Assembly: GCA_903871735.1 (NCBI GenBank)
Contig: CAIQHU010000126.1
Coordinates: 1 to 57,115 of the forward strand
Direction: 5' to 3'
Origin: an uncultured beta proteobacterium
GTDB taxonomy: Bacteria; Pseudomonadota; Gammaproteobacteria; Burkholderiales; Burkholderiaceae
Length of the DNA: 57,115 nucleotides
The notes under the pieces are model-generated. The model searched no databases. It was not told the DNA's origin and was given only the letters and a program-made list of their open reading frames with translations. The position numbers and the translations under genes were made by a program. Each line of letters starts with the position of its first letter. Position 1 is the first letter of the stretch. Below, one piece after another: positions 42,719 through 51,500 of the stretch.

Positions 42719-42736
42719 ATTGAATAAACATTCAAT
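42719..42736. promoter_or_regulatory. Candidate operator between divergent genes
   Basis: ATTGAAT-AAAC-ATTCAAT is a perfect inverted repeat 17 bases upstream of the hydrolase start and 40 bases before the divergent Trp-rich gene. Symmetry suits a TetR- or GntR-type dimer. No regulator is adjacent. Confidence 0.35.
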
Positions 42737-42775
42737 GTACTACAAAATGAATCCGGATCCATTCTGATCAACTAC

Positions 42776-43042
42776 ATGATCGAAAAGATATCAAAGAACT
42801 TCGAAAGCCCACGTATGCGTCCTGCACTTACCTTTAAAAAACTGTTGATGAGCAAATGGACAGCCGTCATACCCCAACATAAAGAAAAACACTTTATCGT
42901 GATTCAAGTATATGATTCGAATGGTCAGTCCCCACTGCCTGAGGGGCATATTGAAATAGAATCTGTGTATAGCAAACGAACTCAAACAATGCACTGGACT
43001 GAGCTCAAAAATACCGCTGCCTGGCTAAAGGGCTGGAATTAA
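42776..43042 (+). CDS. TIGR02450/DUF2389-type Trp-rich small protein
   Basis: An 88-residue protein whose core matches the family: KKLLMSKWTAVIPQHKEKHF, then IVIQVYD, IEIESVYSKR, MHWTELKN and AAWLKGWN at the end. The family is common in marine and freshwater bacteria; its function is unknown. An N-terminal extension of about 20 residues precedes the core, so ATG 42815 (MRPALTFKK) is a possible alternative start. Divergent from the hydrolase gene. Confidence 0.8.
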   Translation: MIEKISKNFESPRMRPALTFKKLLMSKWTAVIPQHKEKHFIVIQVYDSNGQSPLPEGHIEIESVYSKRTQTMHWTELKNTAAWLKGWN

Positions 43043-43216
43043 AATAAATCTGCCTACGCCACTAATTGATAAAATCTAGTTGCCGTATCAACTCGTATAG
43101 GCCTTCTTGAGCAATTTCTATGAGCCCAAGAGCATGGTGACTAGTACAAACCCTGTATGCTGTGCGACCCAAATATACTATGATTTAACTAATTCAACTA
43201 AACATGAGGATAGATC

Positions 43217-44305
43217 ATGAGTCGACGTGCTTTTTTATCCAAGAGTAGCGCTTTTGTCATTGGTGGGAGTACCGCTATTTTAGCCCCTGCTGCTCTTGCA
43301 CAAACCGAAAACGTTCGTTGGCGCTGCGCTTCTAGCTTTCCTAAAAGTGTTGATACCCTTTTTGGTACAGCAGAATTGATTACCCGCCGCGTAGCACAAA
43401 TTACTGGAGGAAAATTCCAAATTAGTATGCATGCTGCCGGCGAAATTGTACCGCCCTTACAGGTTCTTGATGCCGTTGAAAAAGGGACGATTGAATGTAA
43501 CCATACAGCGCCTTATTATTTTATTGGTAAAGATCCAGCTTGGGCATTTGGAACTTGTATTCCATTTGGTCTGAATAGCCGTCAACATAATGCTTGGTGG
43601 ATACATGGCGATGGCGAAAAAGTGTTTAATGAGTTCTCTCGCCAATTTGGAGTTGTTAATCTCCTAGCTGGTAATACTGGTGCTCAAATGGCAGGTTGGT
43701 TCAAAAAGGAAATTAAAACCTTAGCAGATCTGAAGGGTCTGAAGTTCAGAACTGGTGGCATGGGGGGCCAAGTTCTTACCAAACTAGGTGTGGTAACCCA
43801 ACAGCTCCCTGCAGGGGAAATCTATTCCGCTCTTGAAAAAGGCACCATCGACGCGGCGGAATTTACAGTACCCCATGATGATGAAAAATTAGGCCTTAAT
43901 AAAATTGCTAAGTATTACTACTATCCTGGCTGGAATGAGGGCGGCGCCGCTCTCGCTTTTCAGGTAAACGCGAAAGCCTGGGACGCACTACCTGAGGAGT
44001 ATCGCTTTGCACTGCAGGCGGCTTGTGCTGAGGCCAACACATGGATGCAAGCCAAGTATGACGCGCTCAATCCGATCGCACTCAAACGCTTAATTCAAGG
44101 TGGAGCGCAATTACGCGCCTATCCGCCCGCAGTGATGGACGCATGTTATAAAGCAACCCAAGAGCTGATTAATGAAACTAATATGAAAAGTGCTTCGTTT
44201 AAAAAGATCTACACCCACATGAGTACCTTCCAAAGAGATCAACAAGCATGGTTTAGAGTGGCTGAAGCCAGTTTTGATAACTTCATGTATAAACAAAAAT
44301 TATAG
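43217..44305 (+). CDS. TRAP transporter substrate-binding protein (DctP family, Tat-exported)
   Basis: A 362-residue periplasmic receptor of a TRAP transporter, of the TakP type that binds 2-oxo or other monocarboxylates with a cation. The N-terminus has a Tat signal, SRRAFLSKSS, followed by a hydrophobic stretch ending ALAQ. The mature part begins VRWRCASSFPKSVDTLFG and includes KFRTGGMGGQVLTKLG, the conserved Arg-containing ligand loop. Ribosome site GAGG at 8 bases. It converges with the large permease gene only 10 bases away. Confidence 0.92.
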   Translation: MSRRAFLSKSSAFVIGGSTAILAPAALAQTENVRWRCASSFPKSVDTLFGTAELITRRVAQITGGKFQISMHAAGEIVPPLQVLDAVEKGTIECNHTAPYYFIGKDPAWAFGTCIPFGLNSRQHNAWWIHGDGEKVFNEFSRQFGVVNLLAGNTGAQMAGWFKKEIKTLADLKGLKFRTGGMGGQVLTKLGVVTQQLPAGEIYSALEKGTIDAAEFTVPHDDEKLGLNKIAKYYYYPGWNEGGAALAFQVNAKAWDALPEEYRFALQAACAEANTWMQAKYDALNPIALKRLIQGGAQLRAYPPAVMDACYKATQELINETNMKSASFKKIYTHMSTFQRDQQAWFRVAEASFDNFMYKQKL

Positions 44306-44315
44306 TTAGCCCTTT

Positions 44316-45761
44316 TTATTTTTTCTTAAAATAGTCTGCAGGATCATCAACTGGTCTTTGCAGACTAGCATCAGACTCATTCAAACCAGGATCAAGTAAT
44401 ATCTCAATACCTTGCAAATCAGAAGTAACCGGTTTATCCAAAAGACCGGTTACCATCTCTGGGAAAAATATTAATAATAAAACTAATAGTAATTGCAGCC
44501 CCACCCATGGCAGCGCACCTAAATAAATATCAGAACTCAAAATAGATTTCGGAGCAATCCCCCGCAAATAAAATAGTGCAAAACCAAATGGCGGATGCAT
44601 AAACGAAGTTTGCATATTGACACAAATCAGTACCCCAAACCAAATCAAGTCGATTCCTAAAGTAGTGGCTATCGGAGCTAGAAGAGGAATCACGATAAAG
44701 GCAATTTCAAAAAAATCTAAGAAAAATGCTAGTATGAAAATAATGATATTGACTGCAATTAGAAAGGATACTGCATCGTCTGCACCAGCTACTCGGAATA
44801 AATGCTCGACCCATACGCCACCATCTACTCCCTGAAATACTAAAGTAAATACACTAGCGCCAATTAAGATAAAAATCACCATAACGGTCACCCGCATCGT
44901 GGCGTCCATCCCTTGCCATAGCATGATCCAACTAAAGCGCCTTTGCGACAGCGCTAGTCCAATAGCCCCAGCAACACCCATCGCACCAGCCTCGGTCGGG
45001 GTTGCTAGGCCCATAAAAATAGTCCCTAGAACAATAAAAATGAGACCCAGAGAGGGCAATACTCCACGCATTATTTTTTTTACAAGTGGCCAACCCATAG
45101 TAGTCCTCAACTCTTTGGGTTGGGGTGGCATTAACTTGGGATTAAACCAAGAGAGCAACATAATAAAAGTAATAAAAATAAGAATCTGTGCAATCGATGG
45201 TCCAATTGCTCCGAGATACATATCCCCTACAGACTTACCTAATTGATCAGCTAAAACTATTAAGACTAATGATGGCGGAATAACCTGTGTAATTGTTCCG
45301 GAGGCAGCAATCACGCCAGTAGCTAAACGCGGGCTATATCCATACCGGATCATGACTGGTAAAGCAATTACCCCCATAGCTATTACCGAGGCAGCAACCG
45401 TGCCAGTAATAGCTCCTAAAATTGCACCAACAAGGATGACGGCATATGCTAAGCCACCAGATAAACCTCCAAAGAGTTGCGCAAAGCCCTCTAACAAATC
45501 CTCTGCCAAACCACTCCGCTCTAATATGGCACCCATGAGTGTAAAAAATGGTATCGACAGTAATAACTCATTACTAATAATCCCAAATACGCGGTATGGC
45601 AAGTTCGCCATAAACTGCGCCGGGAAAAAATCAAATTGTATGGCAATCAAACCACACGATAAACCTAAAGCCGCTAAAGAAAATGCGACCGGTAGTCCTA
45701 GTAATAAAAAAATAACTAAAGCAATAAACATCGCAGGAGCCATCAACTCAACTGAACTCAT
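44316..45761 (-). CDS. TRAP transporter large permease (DctM)
   Basis: A 481-residue membrane protein with the many helices and repeated Gly-rich hairpins of the DctM family (PF06808): ALVIFLLLGLPVAFSLAALG, GITGTVAASVIAMG-type segments, GLATPTEAGAMGV and MQTSFMHPPFG. It forms the Na+- or H+-driven channel with DctQ. It carries a C-terminal soluble tail of about 40 residues ending in KKK. Ribosome site GGAG at 8 bases; 2 bases after DctQ. Confidence 0.93.
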   Translation of the reverse strand: MSSVELMAPAMFIALVIFLLLGLPVAFSLAALGLSCGLIAIQFDFFPAQFMANLPYRVFGIISNELLLSIPFFTLMGAILERSGLAEDLLEGFAQLFGGLSGGLAYAVILVGAILGAITGTVAASVIAMGVIALPVMIRYGYSPRLATGVIAASGTITQVIPPSLVLIVLADQLGKSVGDMYLGAIGPSIAQILIFITFIMLLSWFNPKLMPPQPKELRTTMGWPLVKKIMRGVLPSLGLIFIVLGTIFMGLATPTEAGAMGVAGAIGLALSQRRFSWIMLWQGMDATMRVTVMVIFILIGASVFTLVFQGVDGGVWVEHLFRVAGADDAVSFLIAVNIIIFILAFFLDFFEIAFIVIPLLAPIATTLGIDLIWFGVLICVNMQTSFMHPPFGFALFYLRGIAPKSILSSDIYLGALPWVGLQLLLVLLLIFFPEMVTGLLDKPVTSDLQGIEILLDPGLNESDASLQRPVDDPADYFKKK

Positions 45762-45763
45762 GA

Positions 45764-46303
45764 CTATTGCTCCATACGCTCATAATGGGTATTGATGACA
45801 AACTCGCCCCGCAAGGCAGCAATCCTCTTCACAATCTCAGCAAAACCTTGCAATATCAGCAAAGAAAAACCAATTGGAATGAGGATTTTGACTGGCCAAC
45901 GAAATAATCCACCCGCATTCGCAGATATTTCTTGTAAATACCAAGCCTCTATAAACCACGGCCAAGAATAAACCGTCATGGCCAAACTAAAAGGAATGAC
46001 AAAAATACTGAGTCCAAAGAGGTCAAGCCAAAGCTTTTGCCGAGGAGAAAGCTTTAAATAGAATAAATCAACTCGGATATGACCATTGGTATTGAGCAAA
46101 TGTGCCCCGCCCAGCATCACAATGCCGCCAAACATATACCATTGCAACTCTAACCAAGCATTCGAACTCAAGTCAAACACATAACGGGAAAAAGCATTTA
46201 AAACAGACACTAAAGCGCAAATGAGTACTAAACTAATGGCTAATTTAGCGGCTTGTAAACTCAACCAGTCTATCCAGCGTGTGACTCTTAATAAATAACG
46301 CAT
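45764..46303 (-). CDS. TRAP transporter small permease (DctQ)
   Basis: A 179-residue protein with four membrane helices. It shows the DctQ features NAFSRYVFDLSSNAWLELQWYMFG and GAHLLNTNGHIRVDLFY. It partners DctM, whose gene follows after 2 bases. An AGGGAATAG ribosome site precedes ATG 46303. Together with the convergent DctP gene, a full TRAP system is present, probably for a monocarboxylate or 2-oxo acid. Confidence 0.92.
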   Translation of the reverse strand: MRYLLRVTRWIDWLSLQAAKLAISLVLICALVSVLNAFSRYVFDLSSNAWLELQWYMFGGIVMLGGAHLLNTNGHIRVDLFYLKLSPRQKLWLDLFGLSIFVIPFSLAMTVYSWPWFIEAWYLQEISANAGGLFRWPVKILIPIGFSLLILQGFAEIVKRIAALRGEFVINTHYERMEQ

Positions 46304-46528
46304 CTATTCCCTACCCGATAAATACCCATGAACACATTGCATGACCCAATGCAAGAAAGATTATGCACCCTGTATAAGAGTGGTTGGTCTGAATAGTCAA
46401 TCCCTTTAAAGCCAATCTCTGTATGCTGATTCAAGTTTAACCTTGAAGCTACCCGATATAAACTAAATAACTCTGATATAAAATACCTCAATCCTGATAC
46501 CCAATTATTCTAATCTTTAAAATCACCC

Positions 46529-47353
46529 ATGAATATATTCATTACAGGTTGTACATCCGGCATCGGAAAAGAAACAGTTCTAGCTCTTGCAAAAGAAAAT
46601 CATCAGTTTTTCTTAGCCAATCGCTCAGCAGAAAAAACAAGCGAACTGATCAAAACAATGCAATCTATCAACCCCCAAGTACAAGCTCATGCAATCATTG
46701 TTGAATTGAGTAGTCTGCTATCCGTTAAAGAAGCCGCTTTAGAGTTCCTTCATCGCCAGCAACCACTGGATATTTTAATCAATAACGCTGGGGTTTATGG
46801 CCAAAAAGGGTTAACTCAAGACGGCTATGAAATGGCATTTGGAACGAATTTTTTAGCACATTTTTTTCTGACCCATCTCTTGCAACCAGCTCTATCTCGG
46901 GCAAATAATCCACGAATCATCAATGTAGCTAGCGACGCCCACTGGTCTGCGCAATTTACGAGTTGGGATCAATTACGCAGAAAGACAAAATCATTAACAG
47001 CTTTTGATGAATACGGCTTTTCTAAATTGGCGAATATTTGGCATACGAATGAAATCACAACCCAAGTCCAATATCAGGGGATACAAGCCTATAGCCTCCA
47101 TCCTGGCGTCGTCAAAACAGGTATCTGGCGACATATCCCAAAGCCACTTAACTATTTTGGCGCAATGCCGTTTTTAAAAACTCCGCAAGAAGGCGCAAAA
47201 ACCACCTTATTTTGCTTAAAAACAAATGACCAGTTTGCCAATGGCCAATATTTTTCGGATTGTCGACCCGCCAAAACTTCTGCTTTAGCTCAGAATCAAC
47301 AATTACAAAAAGAGCTATGGAACTATAGTCTGCAAGCAATCAAATCTATCTGA
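46529..47353 (+). CDS. Short-chain dehydrogenase/reductase (retinol-dehydrogenase-like)
   Basis: A 274-residue NAD(P)-dependent oxidoreductase. The Rossmann motif TGCTSGIGKET is at residues 7-17, NNAG follows near 90, and the Ser-Tyr-Lys triad is likely NVASDAHW, then DEYGFSKLAN with YGFSK in place of the usual YxxSK (Tyr and Lys still four apart). Similar proteins include WW-domain oxidoreductase and RDH-like enzymes. Single gene, no clear ribosome site. Substrate unknown. Confidence 0.87.
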   Translation: MNIFITGCTSGIGKETVLALAKENHQFFLANRSAEKTSELIKTMQSINPQVQAHAIIVELSSLLSVKEAALEFLHRQQPLDILINNAGVYGQKGLTQDGYEMAFGTNFLAHFFLTHLLQPALSRANNPRIINVASDAHWSAQFTSWDQLRRKTKSLTAFDEYGFSKLANIWHTNEITTQVQYQGIQAYSLHPGVVKTGIWRHIPKPLNYFGAMPFLKTPQEGAKTTLFCLKTNDQFANGQYFSDCRPAKTSALAQNQQLQKELWNYSLQAIKSI

Positions 47354-47502
47354 CTACTCTAAGTAACTAGATTTTTCAATAACTCCATCACTAACCAGCT
47401 CATTGAGCTAAGACTCAAAAGAAGATCAAGTTCTGAGTAATTTCTATATACTATTTAGTCTGAATGATTCTCAACACAATCTACAAATCAAGGAACAACC
47501 GC

Positions 47503-48162
47503 ATGTTTAATGGTATAGAAATTTTTGATCGGGTGCCACCATCCTTGGATGGTATTAAAGCTCTAGCGAATCTTCCCACATCGATAGTCGGTGATGTAAC
47601 TGGACGCATCATTGGTACGGTTGGATTGCATCCAGTTAATAAATCGCCAGTGAGTGCCTGCGGTAATGCAGTCACTGTAAAAGCGCGCGCTGGCGATAAT
47701 TTATTAATACATCGCGCCCTCAGAATGCTGGAACCGGGGGACTTTTTGGTAGTAGATGGTGATGGGGATATTACGCGAGCACTTTTTGGGGAAATCATGA
47801 TGAGCGTTGCACAAGTCAAAGGAGCTGTTGGGGCTGTCTTTGACGGCGCCATTCGTGATGTCAATGCTTTTGAAGAAAAGAATTTTCCTTGTTGGGCAAG
47901 AGGTGTCAATTTAAGAGGCCCCTATAAAGATGGTCCTGGTGCGATCAATGTCCCCGTTTCAATTGGCGGTCTAGTGATTTATCCTGGGGATATTGTTCTT
48001 GGAGACTCTGATGGTATCGTTGCCTTCTCTCCCAAAATTGCTTTAGAAGTAGCAAAGCTTGGTCAGCAAAAACTGGCCCATGAAACCGCTACACTTAAAG
48101 CAATTAATGACGGGACCTATGACGATTCTTGGATTGACGAAGCCCTAGCCAAGAAATCCTAA
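47503..48162 (+). CDS. RraA/HMG-CHA aldolase family protein (LigK/GalC-like)
   Basis: A 219-residue protein of the RraA-like superfamily, which includes 4-hydroxy-4-methyl-2-oxoglutarate/4-carboxy-4-hydroxy-2-oxoadipate aldolases. Active-site features are FGEIMMSVAQVKGAVGAV and DGAIRDVNAF with the Arg-Asp that binds pyruvate and metal. It would release pyruvate from a branched 2-oxo acid, which fits the step after LigI and a hydratase in the 4,5-cleavage route. ATG 47503 follows AAGGAA; in-frame ATG 47464 lacks it. Regulator-of-RNase activity is a less likely reading. Confidence 0.85.
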   Translation: MFNGIEIFDRVPPSLDGIKALANLPTSIVGDVTGRIIGTVGLHPVNKSPVSACGNAVTVKARAGDNLLIHRALRMLEPGDFLVVDGDGDITRALFGEIMMSVAQVKGAVGAVFDGAIRDVNAFEEKNFPCWARGVNLRGPYKDGPGAINVPVSIGGLVIYPGDIVLGDSDGIVAFSPKIALEVAKLGQQKLAHETATLKAINDGTYDDSWIDEALAKKS

Positions 48163-48189
48163 TATTTGACGAGAAGTATTACTGATGAA

Positions 48190-48218
48190 GACCTGAAGTT
48201 TGCAACTTACTTCAAGTC
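48190..48218. terminator. Hairpin between convergent genes (possible terminator)
   Basis: GACCTGAAGT (48190-48199) and ACTTCAAGTC (48209-48218) pair in 9 of 10 positions around a 9-base loop. It lies in the convergent gap and enters the end of the HIT gene. No T tract follows, so the termination role is uncertain. Confidence 0.3.
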
Positions 48219-48617
48219 CTCGTAATTACCTTTATAAGGAATCACGTGGCGAACGCCACCTTTCGGATAAGGCGCGTCACCCTGTCTTCTAGGAATCAAA
48301 TGAACATGGCAGTGCCAAACCGATTGGCCAGCCACCTTGCCACAATTCATCCCAATGTTAAAACCAGCAATCGTTGTATCTAGCTCACTTAACAATTTTT
48401 TCTGGGAGTGTAGTAACACATGAATAGCACTCACCTCGTCTGTATGTAATCCAAAATAATCGAGTACATGACGCTTTGGAATCAATAAGGTGTGATGCTG
48501 TGTCACTGGAAATCCATCTCGAACCACAAAAGCTAAGTCGTTTTCTTCTACGATTCTATCTCGGTCAATTTCAAGAACATCACAAAATAGACAGTTTTCT
48601 TGCTTGACTTGGTTCAT
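48207..48617 (-). CDS. HIT family protein
   Basis: A 136-residue histidine-triad protein with the active site WHCHVHLIPR (HxHxHxx) near residue 100. The N-terminal CLFCDVL and FPVTQHHTLLIPKRHV are also typical. Family members hydrolyse nucleoside phosphoramidates, AMP derivatives or dinucleoside polyphosphates. ATG 48617 is chosen although the ribosome site is poor; an extension to 48629 is possible. Single gene, convergent with the aldolase gene. Confidence 0.9.
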   Translation of the reverse strand: MNQVKQENCLFCDVLEIDRDRIVEENDLAFVVRDGFPVTQHHTLLIPKRHVLDYFGLHTDEVSAIHVLLHSQKKLLSELDTTIAGFNIGMNCGKVAGQSVWHCHVHLIPRRQGDAPYPKGGVRHVIPYKGNYEDLK

Positions 48618-48801
48618 GATCAATAACAAATTAGTTCGATTAAAAGATTCTTAGTTTAAACGACACAGCTTTTTTGGAAATAAGTGCCCTTCTAAAAATG
48701 CCTGTTAGAATAAATTCTGAGCCATTAAATTGTATTTTGCCAGCAAACTACAATCCAATAATCTTTAATAACTGCCAAATAACCTCAAGGAAATACGAAC
48801 T

Positions 48802-49782
48802 ATGTATCACTGGATTTATAAAATCAGTAGCCTAATTATCTGCTGCACTTTAGGGTTTCTAACCAGTGTGCAGGCTCAGTCCAGTTGGCCATCTAAACCA
48901 GTTCGTATTATCGTCCCCTTTGCCCCTGGTGGTAATGTGGACGTGACTGCTCGTGTTGTCGGCGCGGCCATGAGTAAATTATCAAATCAAACCTTTATTG
49001 TTGAAAATCGCGCGGGTGCGAGTGGCAAAATCGGTGCCGAAGCAGCTATCAAATCACCTGCTGACGGGTATACCTTACTCATGGGTTCAAATAGCTCCCT
49101 AAGCGTGGCCCCGAATCTCTTTAAAGACTGGCCTTACGACCCAGTAGGCGGTATATCACCAGCAAGCTACCTAGCTGCCGTGCCTTTTGTTCTAGTTGTT
49201 CGTCCAGGACTTGGAGCTAAAAACCTGGCTGAAGTGATCGCCCTCGCCCGCCAAAAACCAAATGGCTTAAGTATGGCGTCCGCTGGTAACGGTAGTTCTA
49301 ATCATCTAGTCGGTGAATATTTTCAAGCGATGACTGGTGTCCAGTTTCTGCACGTACCTTATAAGGGCGCTGGCCCAGCATTGCAAGACGTCGTCGCCGG
49401 TCGAGTCGATCTACTATTTGATCAAGTCAGCTCGTCATCTGCCTTCATCGAACAAGGCCGTGTTACGCCAATAGCAGTCTCTTCAGCAGAGCGCTGGAAA
49501 TCTCTTCCACAAACTCCAAGCTTCGTAGAGGCTGGGATTAGTAATTTTGTAATTAACAACTTTACCGGCCTCGTTGCGCCTAAAGGCACTCCAAACGATG
49601 TGATCCAAGCAATTCAGGCACTTGCCTCGCAAGCCCTTCAAGATGAGGCCGTTAAAAAAAGCTTTGCCACGATGGGAGTTCAAGCCATTGGTGCTGGTCC
49701 AACACAATTTAGTCAAGTTATCCGCGAGGATCTACAACGCTGGGCCTTGGTTATTCGTGAAAAAAATATCTCTCTTGATTAA
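48802..49782 (+). CDS. Bug/TctC-family periplasmic substrate-binding protein (8 of 9)
   Basis: A 326-residue receptor with signal peptide (WIYKISSLIICCTLGFLTSV, cleaved near QAQ). Motifs are WPSKPVRIIVPFAPGG, VENRAGASG, PADGYTLL and HVPYKGAGPA. Ribosome site AAGGAAAT. It opens a five-gene operon; its stop codon TAA is followed at once by the GTG of the maleate-isomerase-like gene. A 6-base inverted repeat TTCTAA-N9-TTAGAA lies at 48690-48710 upstream. Confidence 0.9.
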   Translation: MYHWIYKISSLIICCTLGFLTSVQAQSSWPSKPVRIIVPFAPGGNVDVTARVVGAAMSKLSNQTFIVENRAGASGKIGAEAAIKSPADGYTLLMGSNSSLSVAPNLFKDWPYDPVGGISPASYLAAVPFVLVVRPGLGAKNLAEVIALARQKPNGLSMASAGNGSSNHLVGEYFQAMTGVQFLHVPYKGAGPALQDVVAGRVDLLFDQVSSSSAFIEQGRVTPIAVSSAERWKSLPQTPSFVEAGISNFVINNFTGLVAPKGTPNDVIQAIQALASQALQDEAVKKSFATMGVQAIGAGPTQFSQVIREDLQRWALVIREKNISLD

Positions 49783-50523
49783 GTGAATACCTCTACCCCA
49801 ACACCCCTAAATCCCAATATGATGGATTGGCATACCAAATTAGGAATTATTGTCCCGTCCTGGAATACCGTCATGGAATACGAGTTTGGACAAATGGCTG
49901 GGCCATATACATCCATTCATGCCCAACGAATTAAACATACGGATGATTCTGAAAAAAGCTTATTATGGCTGAGTACCCAAGCACCTCAAGCCGCCGAATT
50001 GCTATCGCATGCAAAGGTTCAAGCCATTTGTCATGGTTGTACTGCCAGTGGTTTTCTCAAAACACCACAAGAAGATTTAGATCAAGCTAAAGAGCTGACT
50101 GCACAAACACAAATCCCCTGCGTGACTTCTGCTGCATCAATTGTAGGTGCGCTACGCGCTGTTTCTGCGCAAAAAATTAGTGTTGCGTCACCCTATGAAC
50201 CTTGGCTTAATGAACGCGTAAAGATTTATCTCGAACTGGCAGGCTTTGAAGTACTTGCCATAGCAGGACTGGGTACGCAAGCACATGGCAGCATCTCTGC
50301 GCCAGTTATTAAAGCTCTAGCGCATGAAGTCATGCGAACGAATACTGAGGCCTTATTTATCAGTTGCTCTAATTTTCGAACGCTGGGTCTTATTACTGAG
50401 CTAGAAAACGAACTAGGCCGACCAGTCATCACGAGTAACCAAGCGTCCATGTGGGGAGCCCTACGAAGTATGAACGATCTGCGCACCATCAAGCACGCAG
50501 GAAAACTTTTTCAAACACAATAA
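49783..50523 (+). CDS. Maleate isomerase/Asp-Glu racemase superfamily protein
   Basis: A 246-residue enzyme with the two catalytic cysteines of the maleate isomerase/arylmalonate decarboxylase superfamily: ICHGCTASGF and SCSNFRT. The N-terminal GIIVPSWNTVMEYEF matches the maleate isomerase start. With both cysteines it should act as an isomerase or racemase, for example cis-trans isomerisation of an unsaturated dicarboxylate. It starts with GTG directly after the preceding stop, though MMDWH at 49819 is an alternative. Flanked on both sides by Bug genes. Confidence 0.87.
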   Translation: MNTSTPTPLNPNMMDWHTKLGIIVPSWNTVMEYEFGQMAGPYTSIHAQRIKHTDDSEKSLLWLSTQAPQAAELLSHAKVQAICHGCTASGFLKTPQEDLDQAKELTAQTQIPCVTSAASIVGALRAVSAQKISVASPYEPWLNERVKIYLELAGFEVLAIAGLGTQAHGSISAPVIKALAHEVMRTNTEALFISCSNFRTLGLITELENELGRPVITSNQASMWGALRSMNDLRTIKHAGKLFQTQ

Positions 50524-50539
50524 TCAATTGGGAGTCACT

Positions 50540-51496
50540 ATGCGAACTCGTTGCCTAATCTTGGGATTTTTAGTCTCAATCTTTAATCTATGCGCCCAAG
50601 ACTATCCGACTAAACCCATCCGGATTGTAGTACCCTTTCCAGCTGGTGGCACAACCGACATTATCACCCGCGCTCTTGCTCAAAAACTATCGGAAGAATG
50701 GAAGCAGCCGGTGATTGTTGATAACCGACCAGGTGGTGGGGCCAATATTGGCGCAGAAATCGCAGTCCGCTCAGCGCCCGATGGATATAGCCTTCTAATG
50801 GCCTCGACTGCGCATAGTATCAATGCCTCTCTCTATCCAAAAATGACTTACGACCCGATCAAAGACTTTACACCAATTACCGTTGTTGCAGAAACTGCCC
50901 AAGTCCTTGTGGTACATCCATCCATACCATCCAATAATATTAAAGAACTCATCGAATATCTCAAAAATCAAACAAACCCAATTAGTTATAGCTCAGCAGG
51001 TAATGGCAGCCAACCCCATTTATCAACCGAACTTTTTAAAATGATGAGCGGCACAAAAATGACACATGTCCCCTACAAAGGAGGGCCACAGGCAATGACT
51101 GATTTAATGGCAGGTCACGTGCAGTTATCTTTAGCAACGGCACCATCAGCAGTACAAAATGTTAAATCAGGTAAAGTTAAAGCACTTGGAGTGAGTACGA
51201 GACAACGCATCTCTGCTTTACCAGATATCCCTACGATTCATGAATCTGGTCTTCCAGGCTATGAGGCTATTGGATATTTTGGTTTAGTCGGACCAGCACA
51301 ATTGCCTGTTAGTATTGTAAACAAAATAAACGCCATGATTATTAAAATTGTGCGTGAACCGGCGATGACTAAATATCTTAGCGAGCAAGGTGCTGACCCC
51401 CTGACCAGTTCACCTGCGGAATACGCTAAATTGATCCGTGATGAAGTGGATAAGTGGGGTAAAGTCGTCAAGGCTACGGGAGCACAAATTGACTAG
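50540..51496 (+). CDS. Bug/TctC-family periplasmic substrate-binding protein (9 of 9)
   Basis: A 318-residue receptor. ATG 50540 follows GGGAG at 6 bases and gives the signal peptide MRTRCLILGFLVSIFNLC (cleaved near AQD). Motifs are YPTKPIRIVVPFPAGG, VDNRPGGGA, APDGYSLL and HVPYKGGPQA. It is the third gene of the operon, 16 bases after the isomerase-like gene, and is distinct from the first-gene receptor. Confidence 0.9.
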   Translation: MRTRCLILGFLVSIFNLCAQDYPTKPIRIVVPFPAGGTTDIITRALAQKLSEEWKQPVIVDNRPGGGANIGAEIAVRSAPDGYSLLMASTAHSINASLYPKMTYDPIKDFTPITVVAETAQVLVVHPSIPSNNIKELIEYLKNQTNPISYSSAGNGSQPHLSTELFKMMSGTKMTHVPYKGGPQAMTDLMAGHVQLSLATAPSAVQNVKSGKVKALGVSTRQRISALPDIPTIHESGLPGYEAIGYFGLVGPAQLPVSIVNKINAMIIKIVREPAMTKYLSEQGADPLTSSPAEYAKLIRDEVDKWGKVVKATGAQID

Positions 51497-51500
51497 TCAC

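Noticed and set aside
44617..45795. Long plus-strand frames opposite the TRAP permease genes (for example 45352-45795)
   Set aside because: They are antisense shadows of DctM/DctQ; composition is Pro/Lys/Ile-rich without protein-like features.
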